A DNA stretch of 64,000 nucleotides from Bacteroidales bacterium (GTDB taxonomy: Bacteria > Bacteroidota > Bacteroidia > Bacteroidales > F082): NCBI GenBank assembly GCA_028704385.1, contig JAQVLA010000003.1, positions 1 through 64,000 on the forward strand, written 5' to 3'. Below the pieces are notes generated by a model. It saw nothing but the letters and a program-made list of their open reading frames with translations. It was not told the DNA's origin and did no database searches. A program made the translations under genes and the position numbers. Below, one piece after another: positions 38,577 through 47,240 of the stretch. How positions within the stretch are numbered: the first letter of the stretch is position 1; each line of letters opens with the position of its first letter.

Positions 38577-39596
38577 TTATATTCCTTCCAGAACTGTTGT
38601 CCAGCCGTGTTTATCTTCAAGCTCACCTTCCTGTATTCCTCTTAGGGTTACGTAAAGTTTTGTTGAATAAGGACCGGCAACATCACCATAATGGTATTCC
38701 TTTTTAGTTTCTCTATCAACGATTTTTTTAATAGGAGATATAATGGCAGCAGTACCGCAAGCACCAGCTTCTTCAAACGTTTCCAGCTCTTCAAGAGGCA
38801 CCGGACGACGTTCGACCTTCAGACCGATATCTTCGGCAATTATTTCGAGGCTCTTGTTTGTGATTGATGGCAAAATCGTGCAGGATTTTGGCGTAATATA
38901 CTTGCCATCTTTGATGCCAAAGAAATTAGCAGGGCCAGCCTCATCAATATACTTCTTTTCTCGGGCATCGAGGAAAAGTACTGAGCTGTAGCCGTCTTTG
39001 TGAGCACGATCGGCAGGGCGCAAACTGGCCGCATAGTTTCCACCAACTTTAATATGTCCTGTTCCTTGTGGGGCAGCGCGGTCGTAATCATGTACCAGCT
39101 CAACAGCAACTGGATTGAAGCCTTCTTTAAAGTAAGGACCAACCGGAGTAACAAAGACTACAAACATGTATTCTTTTGCTGGTTTTACACCTACCTGTGC
39201 TCCTGAGCCAAATAGTAACGGCCTGATATAGAGCGATGCTCCATTGCCATAAGGAGGAATAAAACGGGCATTCAGCCGCACCGCTTTGTCGATGGCGGCA
39301 AAAAATAACTCCTCAGGCACTTTTTCCATCATAATGCCGGAAGCCGACATCCGCATCCTTTTGGCGTTGTCCTGCCAACGAAATAAACGTACTTTACCAT
39401 CTTTTCCACGGTAGGCTTTCATCCCTTCAAAGGCTTCCTGCCCGTAATGCAAGGCTGTGGCGGCCATATGAATGTTGATGTATTCGGAAGAACTCACTTC
39501 CAGTTCGCCCCAACTACCGTTACGAAAATAACAACGAACATTGTAATCTGTTGGATAGTAACCAAATGGAAGATTTTTCCAATCAATATTTTCCAT
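38577..39596 (-). CDS. ilvE: Branched-chain amino acid aminotransferase
   Basis: IlvE catalyses the last step of valine, leucine and isoleucine synthesis and the first of their breakdown, using PLP. The 339-residue product belongs to fold type IV: the PLP Lys is K183 in GTGHIKVGGNYAASL, and the family's distal loop FEEAGACGTAAIISP is present. The N-terminus (ENIDWKNLPFGYYPTDYNVR) and length match the larger eukaryote-like BCAT type common in this phylum. Confidence 0.95.
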   Translation of the reverse strand: MENIDWKNLPFGYYPTDYNVRCYFRNGSWGELEVSSSEYINIHMAATALHYGQEAFEGMKAYRGKDGKVRLFRWQDNAKRMRMSASGIMMEKVPEELFFAAIDKAVRLNARFIPPYGNGASLYIRPLLFGSGAQVGVKPAKEYMFVVFVTPVGPYFKEGFNPVAVELVHDYDRAAPQGTGHIKVGGNYAASLRPADRAHKDGYSSVLFLDAREKKYIDEAGPANFFGIKDGKYITPKSCTILPSITNKSLEIIAEDIGLKVERRPVPLEELETFEEAGACGTAAIISPIKKIVDRETKKEYHYGDVAGPYSTKLYVTLRGIQEGELEDKHGWTTVLEGI

Positions 39597-39728
39597 AACT
39601 CTTAACGTTAATAAATATTTTTAATGCGACTAAGGTACGAATAATTTTAGTGCCCCTTGTCAAATTGTTAAGGAAAAAACAATAGATTAGTTTAGCGATA
39701 CTGTGCTAGAAACAGATACAGGTGCAAA

Positions 39729-39758
39729 ACAAAAAAACATCAGCGATTAAAAATCGCT
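39729..39758 (-). terminator. Terminator overlapping the serine-hydrolase stop codon
   Basis: A perfect 7-bp stem (AGCGATT 39742-39748, AATCGCT 39752-39758) with a 3-nt loop is followed on the minus strand by a T run. The stop codon (39747-39749) straddles the stem and loop, so the hairpin begins inside the last codons. Confidence 0.8.
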
Positions 39759-40859
39759 CCCATATAGAATGTCCACATATCTATAGAAAAGGTAATCCGG
39801 AGACAATTCAAGCTGGCAGTTGAAATAAATAATGACCGTACAATCCTTTTCATTACTGTGATACATGGAGGAGGTGAAACCATGCAATCCACCATTGTGA
39901 CCATAAAATGAACCCCGCTTAAGCAGGCTTAGCCCATAAGCCACATTTGGTGCAATTTCTCGCATTTCCGTTAATCTCATTTGTTGCATTTCATCCGTTA
40001 AAAAGCCGCCTCCAACAAGGGTTTTCACATATTGCTGCAATTCTCTGGGCGTTGAATATGCCGAACCAGCCGCCCAAGCCCATGAAATATCAAAATACTC
40101 TGTTAAGTCTTCATTTTCAACATACTCACCAAAATAATAACCTCTGCCATGTGTGCCGGGCAATTCCAGACCCGAAGTCAGAAAGCCGGTCTTATTCAAT
40201 TGTAACGGGTTTATAATCCTGCTCTCAATCTCCTGCTCCAGCGTATTACCTGTAAGCTTTTCTATGATCATTCCAAGCAAAAAGGTATTTGTATTAGAAT
40301 AATGCCAATCAGTTCCCGGACTGAAGTCGTAATTGTGTGAAAACCCAAGCTCCACAGTTTCTTCAGGCGTCCAGACTTTTGTTGGATTAGTTAATAGTTC
40401 TATTACCCATAACTCATCTTCACTAAAATTGAAAATACCACTGGTCATATTGCACAACATGGCTATGGTAACACTATCTGCTTTGGGATATTGGGGAAAG
40501 TAGTCTGACAATTTATCGTCCAAATTAAGCTCACCTTCTTCAACAAGCTGGAGCACTACAGTCCCTACCATGGTTTTGGTATTACTGCCAATTCTGAAAG
40601 TGTAACCGGCATCCGTAGGTTTGTTGTTTGGAATGTCACTTAATCCGGCCGTATAAACCCAGTCAATCCCAAGTTTGTGATCTACAACAAGTGCCACAAC
40701 ACCAGGCACATGTGTGTGTTCAATGATAGAATCAGTAACTGCTTCCATCTGGTCTATAAGCACTTGATTTTGATTCGTTGTATCATCCTTTTTGCATGAA
40801 GAAAATACAATTAATACAAGCAGGGTAACATAGCTTAGTTTTTTTCTGAATATACTCAT
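39747..40859 (-). CDS. Serine hydrolase lipoprotein, class C beta-lactamase fold
   Basis: The 370-residue protein has a lipoprotein signal (lipobox FSSC, Cys22) and the three active-site motifs of the penicillin-binding/class C fold: SNTK (Ser92-Lys95), YSN (187-189) and HNG (321-323) in place of KTG. It is exported and lipid-anchored. Members include D-Ala-D-Ala carboxypeptidases, esterases and true AmpC enzymes; the HNG motif and the general sequence favour a peptidase or esterase over a beta-lactamase. It stands alone with a terminator of its own. Confidence 0.85.
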   Translation of the reverse strand: MSIFRKKLSYVTLLVLIVFSSCKKDDTTNQNQVLIDQMEAVTDSIIEHTHVPGVVALVVDHKLGIDWVYTAGLSDIPNNKPTDAGYTFRIGSNTKTMVGTVVLQLVEEGELNLDDKLSDYFPQYPKADSVTIAMLCNMTSGIFNFSEDELWVIELLTNPTKVWTPEETVELGFSHNYDFSPGTDWHYSNTNTFLLGMIIEKLTGNTLEQEIESRIINPLQLNKTGFLTSGLELPGTHGRGYYFGEYVENEDLTEYFDISWAWAAGSAYSTPRELQQYVKTLVGGGFLTDEMQQMRLTEMREIAPNVAYGLSLLKRGSFYGHNGGLHGFTSSMYHSNEKDCTVIIYFNCQLELSPDYLFYRYVDILYGSDF

Positions 40860-41164
40860 GAGCTGTTAATTAATGTTTTATAAATAAATCTGATTACAAC
40901 CGTAATATGCTTTCTTACTATTTCAAAATGTACTATTCCTTAAAAAGAGTTTTGCTCAAAAATGTTTTGGAATATGTCGGCATAAATTAGGAAATGTAGT
41001 CAGTTTGAAATCTTGTTATGTTTATTTGAGCTGGAACTATTCTCACCCACAAAAATAACAATCATTTTTAATCAATCGCTATCGGAACCCATTGAAAAAA
41101 ATATTCTACCAGATTTTCACAACTTATACATTGGTTTTGAAACAAGCGAATAGACTTTGTATTT
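40860..41164. other. Intergenic stretch with no recognisable gene
   Basis: This AT-rich 305-bp interval lies upstream of the serine hydrolase gene and downstream of the DUF554 gene. A TACATTTTG on the minus strand near 40924 is one base longer than the promoter consensus and is not convincing. No RNA gene, repeat or reading frame of note was seen. Confidence 0.5.
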
Positions 41165-41866
41165 TTAAACTGTCCAACCAAATTCTAAAGCAAGCCAGCC
41201 AAACAAAACGGCAAAAACTAATGCCGGCAGCAGGTTGAGCATCTTAATCTGTGCAATTTTCAAAATATTCAAGCCCAGACCGATCAGCAGGATACCCCCA
41301 ACAGCCGAAACTTCATCAATCAGATTTTCCGGAAAAAAGGTACCAAACCAAAAAGCCAGCAAAGTAAGCCCAGCCTGGTAAACGAACAGCGGCACAGCCG
41401 AAAACATCACCCCGACACCCAGCCCGGAAGCCAACGCAACAGATGAAATACCGTCCATCACCGATTTGAGGTAATACAACTCAGGCTTGCCTCCCATGCC
41501 CTCTTCTATGGCACCCAACACCGTCATCGAACCCATACAATACAGTAAAAAAGCTGTAAGCAAGCCTTCGTTGAATCGCGCACTGCCAATGCGTAGTCTT
41601 TTGGCCAACTTACTCGCCAATCCGTCAAAAAAAGCTTCCAGCCTTAGCAACTCTCCAAAAAGCGCCCCGGTTATCAGGCTCAGCACGATAAGCATCCACA
41701 TCTGTCCGCCAAGTGCCATTTTAATCCCCAAAGCCAAAGTAAACAAACCGATAGCCTGAAATAGCACATCCACAAAACGCTGGGGCAGCCGGGTGTGAAA
41801 TAGTAATCCAAGTGCACTACCAGCCAGCACGGCCAGCACATTGACAATTGTTCCGGCGATGATCAT
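41165..41866 (-). CDS. DUF554 family membrane protein
   Basis: The 233-residue protein from the ATG at 41866 (MIIAGTIVNVLAVLAGSALG) is built almost wholly of membrane segments, about six to seven. It matches DUF554, a widespread family of inner-membrane proteins of unknown transport function; features are the Gly-rich first helix and GSMTVLGAIEEGMGGKPELY in the middle. A start 19 codons earlier is possible but would overlap the methyltransferase gene. It lies 4 bp after that gene, so the two are co-transcribed; no functional link is evident. Confidence 0.85.
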   Translation of the reverse strand: MIIAGTIVNVLAVLAGSALGLLFHTRLPQRFVDVLFQAIGLFTLALGIKMALGGQMWMLIVLSLITGALFGELLRLEAFFDGLASKLAKRLRIGSARFNEGLLTAFLLYCMGSMTVLGAIEEGMGGKPELYYLKSVMDGISSVALASGLGVGVMFSAVPLFVYQAGLTLLAFWFGTFFPENLIDEVSAVGGILLIGLGLNILKIAQIKMLNLLPALVFAVLFGWLALEFGWTV

Positions 41867-41870
41867 AGTT

Positions 41871-43043
41871 TTAGAATGGTTTAATACCCAGAGCTTTTTC
41901 CAAAAAATGTTCCCGAATACCATACTCCTTTTTCAAGGCACTGATACGATCAGCAATTGCAGTTTTGTCTGGTTCACTTTTCGATTTCACACCGGTGAGC
42001 AAAAGGTTTTTCGGGCTGTGCTCAAGTTCCACAAACTCCATAATCTGGCTTTTGTATCCATGGTATTCCATAATGAGCGCACGCAGGGTGTCGGTGAGGA
42101 TTTCGGCCTGGCGTTCCATTAAAATCCCAAACTGCAAGGCAGGGTGTTTTTCGGGAGCTGCGCTCATTTCTTTGCGGATTTGCTTATGACAACAAGGTGC
42201 ACAAACAATCAGTTTCGCTCCAGCTTTTATTCCGGCTGCAATGGCATCGTCAGTGGCAGTATCGCAGGCGTGCAGCGCAATCAACACATCCAATTGACTG
42301 ATGGGATAATCAGAAATGCTACCGGCATCAAATCTCAGGCCTTCAAGATTGGATGCGCTGGCGATATGATTGGTTTTGCTCACCAAATCCGTACGCATCT
42401 CAACACCAGTAATAGTGACATGTTGATCTCCTTGATTGCTTAGGTATTCGTGCAAAGCAAAAGTAAGGTAGCCTTTTCCGGCTCCCATATCCAAAATCTT
42501 CAGGGAACCGTCTTTTTGAAGAGGCTTCAGCAGTGGTGCCAAAATCTCCACATAGCGGTTGATCTGTTTAAATTTATGCTGCATAGAAGGCAACACCCTG
42601 CCTTCACGATCTGTGAGCCCGAGTCCAAACCACCAGGGTGAAGCCGGATCGAGCAAACGTTTTTTTTGCCTGTCGTGCTTCATATCAGGCGATTCGCGCT
42701 TTTGCACTTCACGGATTTTGAGCTTCATCTTTCCGCTGGTGAATATTGTCAGGCCAATATCCTGCTGCAAACCAAATAAATCAGCCTGCAGAAAATGTGA
42801 TTCCAGTAAGGCCTTTACCATTTCAACGGCTTGATCTGCTGACAGGTTTTTCGCCTCATGCCGGCTTTGATATTTATACTCAAATGACAAGAAATCTCCT
42901 GATTTTAGTCTCACCGGTTTCACATAAACATTTCGCAAGTCATCCGATTTGCGGCGGAGCTTGCTCAGGGTGAGCTTAACCAACTGACCTTGCCTCATCG
43001 CAGAGTCAAAAATTTCAAGAAACTGTTTGAGTTTATCTTCCAT
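41871..43043 (-). CDS. SAM-dependent methyltransferase, Methyltransf_32-type
   Basis: The 390-residue protein has an N-terminal domain of about 170 residues and a class I methyltransferase domain. The SAM-binding loop is ILDMGAGKGYLTFAL (Gly-rich motif 185-193), the acidic motif VTGVE-like (ITGVEMR) follows, and a double-Cys motif CAPCCHKQ begins at 281, as in Methyltransf_32 proteins. The substrate is unknown; RNA is plausible for this group. It is the first gene of a two-gene unit and is divergent from htpG. Confidence 0.85.
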   Translation of the reverse strand: MEDKLKQFLEIFDSAMRQGQLVKLTLSKLRRKSDDLRNVYVKPVRLKSGDFLSFEYKYQSRHEAKNLSADQAVEMVKALLESHFLQADLFGLQQDIGLTIFTSGKMKLKIREVQKRESPDMKHDRQKKRLLDPASPWWFGLGLTDREGRVLPSMQHKFKQINRYVEILAPLLKPLQKDGSLKILDMGAGKGYLTFALHEYLSNQGDQHVTITGVEMRTDLVSKTNHIASASNLEGLRFDAGSISDYPISQLDVLIALHACDTATDDAIAAGIKAGAKLIVCAPCCHKQIRKEMSAAPEKHPALQFGILMERQAEILTDTLRALIMEYHGYKSQIMEFVELEHSPKNLLLTGVKSKSEPDKTAIADRISALKKEYGIREHFLEKALGIKPF

Positions 43044-43060
43044 TTAATCAAGTATTGCGG

Positions 43061-43068
43061 CAAAGGTA
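43061..43068 (-). promoter_or_regulatory. Promoter -7 box of the methyltransferase gene
   Basis: TACCTTTG on the minus strand lies 17 bp upstream of the start codon, implying a very short untranslated leader. The -33 element is not clear. Confidence 0.45.
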
Positions 43069-43111
43069 CAACCTAAATTAACAACTGAAATATGATTAAA
43101 AGTCAATTTGT

Positions 43112-43142
43112 CAGCCTTTGTTTTGATGGCACAGCCTTTGAT
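43112..43142 (+). promoter_or_regulatory. Sigma-54-like promoter of htpG with a 9-bp direct repeat
   Basis: TGGCACAGCCTTTGAT (43127-43142) has GG-N10-G spacing and the TGGCAC -24 consensus. It matches the grpE promoter at 12 of 16 positions. The GG is 46 bp before the htpG ATG. CAGCCTTTG occurs at 43112-43120 and again at 43132-43140 inside the promoter. No TAnnTTTG box is seen here. Confidence 0.5.
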
Positions 43143-43173
43143 AAACTACTCCCAAACTAAAAACAAGAGAACA

Positions 43174-45081
43174 ATGCAAAAAGGTACGATTGATGTAAAA
43201 ACCGAAAACATTTTTCCGATCATTAAGAAATTCCTGTATTCTGATCATGAAATATTTCTGCGTGAATTGGTGAGCAATGCCGTGGATGCCACACAAAAGC
43301 TAAAAACACTTGCTTCGTCAGGGGAATTTCAGGGAGAGCTGGGCGACCTGACCATTCAGGTGGAGCTCGATAAAAAAGCTAAAACGCTTACCATCCGCGA
43401 TCGCGGTATTGGCATGAACCAGGAAGAGGTTGAAAAATATATCAACCAAATCGCTTTTTCGAGTGCCGAAGAATTTGTGAATAAATTCAAAACCAAATCA
43501 GAAGCTGAAGCCAATGCCATTATCGGGCACTTTGGTCTTGGATTTTACTCCAGCTTTATGGTTTCCGAAAAAGTGGAGCTTTTCTCTAAAACTTACAAAA
43601 CAGAGGGCGATATTGATGCCGTGAAATGGGAATGTGATGGCAGCCCCTCCTACACCATCGAAAAGAGCAGCAAAAATGAACGCGGAACAGCCGTGGTGCT
43701 GCATATCGACAAAGAAAACGAAGATTTTCTGGAGGAATATAAAATTAAACAACTGCTGGATAAATACTGCAAATTCCTTCCGGTAGCCATTCAGTTTGGC
43801 ACTGAAAAAACAGAGGAGCCCATCGAAGGCGAAAAAGATAAAGACGGTAATCCAAAGACCAAAACAGTCGAGAAGCCTCGTATCATCAACAACACTGCCC
43901 CTCTGTGGAAAAAAGCTCCGGCAGATATCAAAGATGAAGAATACAAAGCATTCTATCACGAGCTATATCCGCTCAATTTTGATGAACCGCTTTTCCATAT
44001 CCACCTCAATGTGGATTATCCCTTCAACCTGACCGGAATTTTATACTTCCCAAAAGTAAAAAGCAATTACGAATTGCAACGAAACAAGATACAACTCTAT
44101 AGCAACCAGGTATTTGTAACTGATTCAGTGGAAGGTATTGTGCCTGATTTTCTTACCCTGCTGCATGGCGTTATTGATTCGCCCGACATCCCGCTAAATG
44201 TGAGTCGGTCGTTCCTGCAAAGCGATCAAAATGTGAAGAAAATCTCTGGTTATATCACCAAAAAGGTTGCCGACAAACTGGAAGAACTCTTCAAAAAAGA
44301 CAGGGAAGTCTTTGAGAAAAAATGGGACGATATCAAGATTTTTATCCAATATGGAATGATTTCCGATCCCAAATTTTATGAAAGGGCCGAAAAATTTGTC
44401 TTGTTCAAAAATACAGATGGCAAATATTTCACTGCCGAAGAGTACAAAACGCATATTGAAACCAATCAAAAAGATAAAGACAAAAAGCTGATCTATCTGT
44501 ATGCCAACAATATGGACGAGCAATTTAGCTATATTGAGGCCGCCAAGGAACGAGGCTACGATGTGTTGTTGATGGACGGCATCTTAGACAGTCATTTTAT
44601 CAACACCATGGAGCAAAAGCTCGCCGACAGCAGCTTTACCCGCGTGGATGCCAACACCATTGACAAGCTGATCGTGAAAGAAGACGATGCGCTTCCATCA
44701 AAACTCGATGACAAACAGAAAGAAAGTCTTAAAACTGTTTTTGAGCAGTTGATCGACAAAAAAATGTTTGATATAAACTTTGAAAACCGCAGCGAATCCG
44801 ATTCACCAATTGTAATCACTCAAAACGAATTCATGCGGCGCATGAAAGAGATGAATGCTGTGGGTGGCGGTGGCATGATGGGATTAGGCGATCTGCCCGA
44901 TTCCTATTCACTGGTGGTAAATACAAACCATCCGCTCATCGCTTCACTGCCCGAAAAGGAAGAAGCCGAGCAGCAAAAAACTATCAGTCAGCTTTACGAT
45001 CTGGCACGCCTATCGAAAAATCTGCTGAAAGGAAAAGCACTCAACGACTTCGTGAAAAGGAGTTTGGAGATTATACAATAA
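43174..45081 (+). CDS. htpG: Molecular chaperone HtpG (Hsp90)
   Basis: HtpG is the bacterial Hsp90, an ATP-driven dimeric chaperone in the cytosol. The start at 43174 (MQKGTIDVKTENIFPIIKKF) gives 635 residues, the usual length; an upstream in-frame ATG adds a non-homologous 22-residue lead. The GHKL ATP-binding motifs are intact: EIFLRELVSNAVDA, TIRDRGIGMNQEEV and GHFGLGFYSSFMV. Middle and C-terminal dimerisation domains are complete. It is a single-gene unit ended by a hairpin. Confidence 0.97.
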   Translation: MQKGTIDVKTENIFPIIKKFLYSDHEIFLRELVSNAVDATQKLKTLASSGEFQGELGDLTIQVELDKKAKTLTIRDRGIGMNQEEVEKYINQIAFSSAEEFVNKFKTKSEAEANAIIGHFGLGFYSSFMVSEKVELFSKTYKTEGDIDAVKWECDGSPSYTIEKSSKNERGTAVVLHIDKENEDFLEEYKIKQLLDKYCKFLPVAIQFGTEKTEEPIEGEKDKDGNPKTKTVEKPRIINNTAPLWKKAPADIKDEEYKAFYHELYPLNFDEPLFHIHLNVDYPFNLTGILYFPKVKSNYELQRNKIQLYSNQVFVTDSVEGIVPDFLTLLHGVIDSPDIPLNVSRSFLQSDQNVKKISGYITKKVADKLEELFKKDREVFEKKWDDIKIFIQYGMISDPKFYERAEKFVLFKNTDGKYFTAEEYKTHIETNQKDKDKKLIYLYANNMDEQFSYIEAAKERGYDVLLMDGILDSHFINTMEQKLADSSFTRVDANTIDKLIVKEDDALPSKLDDKQKESLKTVFEQLIDKKMFDINFENRSESDSPIVITQNEFMRRMKEMNAVGGGGMMGLGDLPDSYSLVVNTNHPLIASLPEKEEAEQQKTISQLYDLARLSKNLLKGKALNDFVKRSLEIIQ

Positions 45082-45098
45082 TAATATTTTAAGGATTG

Positions 45099-45131
45099 GC
45101 CGGGATACAACCAAAAGTCGTGTCCCGGCTA
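45099..45131 (+). terminator. Hairpin after htpG
   Basis: GCCGGGATACA (45099-45109) pairs with TGTCCCGGC (45121-45129) with a two-nt bulge. The following sequence is only moderately T-rich, so termination may be partial. Confidence 0.65.
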
Positions 45132-45200
45132 TTCTTCAATTATTTGCTCACAATTACTTTAAACGACTACAAATCAATCCTCTGGCAATCCCATCCATAA

Positions 45201-45377
45201 GGTAATGAACTGATCACCTTTGAACAGATAAATAAAACTTATCCGATTTTTCTTGCGATAGTACCTGATAAAAGTATTTCAGTTTACGGATTTGGTGAAA
45301 CACAGTTAAGTGGTTATCCGGCAAAGACTAATAAAACGATGAATGGGCAAGTTGAAAAATATGCCATTGCCGTTTGA
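45201..45377 (+). pseudogene. Possible gene remnant, unrecognised
   Basis: A 58-codon open frame with coding-like composition reads GNELITFEQINKTYPIFLAI and onward, ending KYAIAV before TGA. It has no ATG near its beginning and is preceded in the same frame by a TAA. Before that stop the frame is open through NDYKSILWQSHP, so one stop-creating change may have split a gene. I do not recognise the protein. Chance cannot be excluded. Confidence 0.3.
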
Positions 45378-45439
45378 ATCCGTATAAAAAAGCATAGTAA
45401 ACCCACAAACAAAAAACCAAAAATGCGACGAGGATTAAA

Positions 45440-46123
45440 TCAATCGTTGTGAAGCGTAATCGAATACCTGCCTTCCTGCAGTACTTCAAAAATGAATTGA
45501 CATTGTTTTCTGTTTTGTCCCACCAATAAAGTGTAACTTATTTCGCAGCGAAACGGAAATAAATATTGAATAATCTTGAATCTTTTGCCAGACTGAATAA
45601 CTTGTCCTGAGGAATTTTCAATTCTCAGATCAACAGGGGTAAAATCAGTAAACGCGCTTCTAATCACAAGATTGATTTCGTTGTCATGCTCACCGGAAGA
45701 TTCATTTTTCTTAAAATCATGGTCCACAATGCCCGAAGAAGCAATTACTCTGTAAGGAAGATCGGGATCGTCTGCACCAACATATTCATCATCTTTCCAA
45801 TACCCATACATCTTCTGTCTTTTTCCATCCTGTGTAAACACAAATTTTCCTTTACCATCTTTTTTGCCATTTTTCCAGTTCCCCTGAAACACATCTCCAT
45901 TCTTATACAAATATTTGCCATTCCCGTGAGGCAATCCGTCCTTAAAGATTCCGATATAGGTGTCTTCTCCAATTGATTTACCTTTTCCATTGGCCAATCC
46001 GTTGAGACATTTACCAGAATAATCACCGGCAATTTTCTCATGTAATACTTTGCAAGAGTTTGTCTGTGCATTGATATGGTACGCAAAAACAAAAAGAATA
46101 AAGATTAAAGCAGTATTTCTCAT
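45440..46123 (-). CDS. Secreted MORN-repeat protein
   Basis: The 227-residue product has a signal peptide (1-20, ending NAQ) and about four MORN repeats between residues 34 and 116 (YSGKCLNGLANGKGKSIGED, YIGIFKDGLPHGNGKYLY, FQGNWKNGKKDGKGKFVF). A C-terminal beta-rich domain of about 100 residues follows and is not recognised. MORN repeats bind membranes or proteins; function here is unknown. It stands apart from its neighbours with intergenic gaps over 300 bp on both sides. Confidence 0.8.
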   Translation of the reverse strand: MRNTALIFILFVFAYHINAQTNSCKVLHEKIAGDYSGKCLNGLANGKGKSIGEDTYIGIFKDGLPHGNGKYLYKNGDVFQGNWKNGKKDGKGKFVFTQDGKRQKMYGYWKDDEYVGADDPDLPYRVIASSGIVDHDFKKNESSGEHDNEINLVIRSAFTDFTPVDLRIENSSGQVIQSGKRFKIIQYLFPFRCEISYTLLVGQNRKQCQFIFEVLQEGRYSITLHND

Positions 46124-46459
46124 AATTATTTCAATTTCTCCAATACATCAATAATAACTTTTGCCAGTACTAATGTTCCGGTAAGATAAACTAATTGGAT
46201 CTTAATCAGCTGAATATCTTCACTATATCACTATATAAAATTGCATTTAAAAGATCATCTTTGAGATCAGATTCCCTTGAGTTTTCTATTCTGCTAAAAT
46301 AAAAATAATATCTAAAAAAGTGATTACCAGATATTGAAATTCTAAAGCCCTTGATTTGGTTATATTTAAGTACAAAAATTGGGACACCAAAGTTTTCCGG
46401 GCCGACGGCACATATCTTTTCACCACATCAACAATTCAAGCGATTGCTTAAATGTAAAT
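46124..46459. other. AT-rich intergenic stretch with no recognisable gene
   Basis: This 336-bp interval separates the MORN-repeat gene and the RibD-like gene, both leftward. No good promoter, hairpin with a T run, RNA gene or repeat was found. A 67-codon open frame on the plus strand (46351-46554) runs into the opposite-strand gene and looks random. Confidence 0.5.
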
Positions 46460-46996
46460 TTATCTCTGTCGTTTGTAATGGAACTGTACGAGTCCGGTAT
46501 CAAAGCTTTTTACGTCAATTAAATGTAACTGCTGCTCTGGACGTCCGCTTTTAAAGAGTCTCGTTCCATCACCTACCAATACCGGAATTACAGAGATGAT
46601 AAACTCATCTATCAAATCGTTTTTCAAAAGTTCGTTCACTATTTCGGCACCGCCATCACAATAGATATGTTTCCCTTTTTCTGCTTTCAGCTTTTGCACG
46701 AGGGTAGTTAAATTTCCGCTGTAAAATTGTGTCTTACCCGTTGCTGGTCTTTCGGTTCTTGTAATTACATAAACCTGTCTTTGTCCATTATCATAATGCG
46801 TGGTTCCAATGTGCCGCTCCACCCATTCATAGGTCTTCCGGCCAAGAATTATCGTATCCACATTTGAGGTAAACTCCTCATAACCATAATCTTCTCCTTG
46901 TTTCTCGACAAGCTTCAAAAAGCTTAGATCATCACCGGGCTTTGCAATGTACCCATCCAGACTTGTTGCAATATATAGGATCAATTTTCTGTTCAT
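46460..46996 (-). CDS. Dihydrofolate reductase family protein (RibD C-terminal type)
   Basis: The 178-residue protein has the fold of the RibD reductase domain and dihydrofolate reductase: KLILYIATSLDGYIAKPGDD at the N-terminus, the NADPH-binding region IILGRKTYEWVERH and KHIYCDGGAEIVNELLKNDL, and ISVIPVLVGDGTRLF near the end. Such stand-alone proteins are common and of uncertain substrate; it is neither a full RibD (no deaminase domain) nor a classical FolA. It is a lone gene. Confidence 0.85.
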   Translation of the reverse strand: MNRKLILYIATSLDGYIAKPGDDLSFLKLVEKQGEDYGYEEFTSNVDTIILGRKTYEWVERHIGTTHYDNGQRQVYVITRTERPATGKTQFYSGNLTTLVQKLKAEKGKHIYCDGGAEIVNELLKNDLIDEFIISVIPVLVGDGTRLFKSGRPEQQLHLIDVKSFDTGLVQFHYKRQR

Positions 46997-47202
46997 TTTG
47001 AAGTTATATTTGATTTATAAACAGCATTAAATCCATATTATTGTCAGTATTGACAAATTTCATATAGTTGTGATAACAAGTTATCAATCAGTTACATCAG
47101 AGCTTCATCCTGAAGAAACAAAATCCACTTCGGAAAATTAACTTTCCATGCAGAAGGAAAGTTTCTGAACCAATCGGATTATTTCTTTCTGTTCTATAAG
47201 GT

Positions 47203-47240
47203 AAAAGAAAACTTCGGATACATTTTGCTGCTCATATCCG
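47203..47240 (-). terminator. Hairpin after tonB
   Basis: CGGATA (47215-47220) and TATCCG (47235-47240) form a 6-bp stem immediately after the tonB stop, followed on the minus strand by a T-rich run (AAGTTTTCTTTT). Moderate strength. Confidence 0.55.

Noticed and set aside
39747-40859. A true beta-lactamase resistance gene
   Set aside because: The SxxK, YSN and HNG motifs define the broad serine-hydrolase fold, but HNG in place of KTG and the lipoprotein form are typical of peptidases and esterases of this group.
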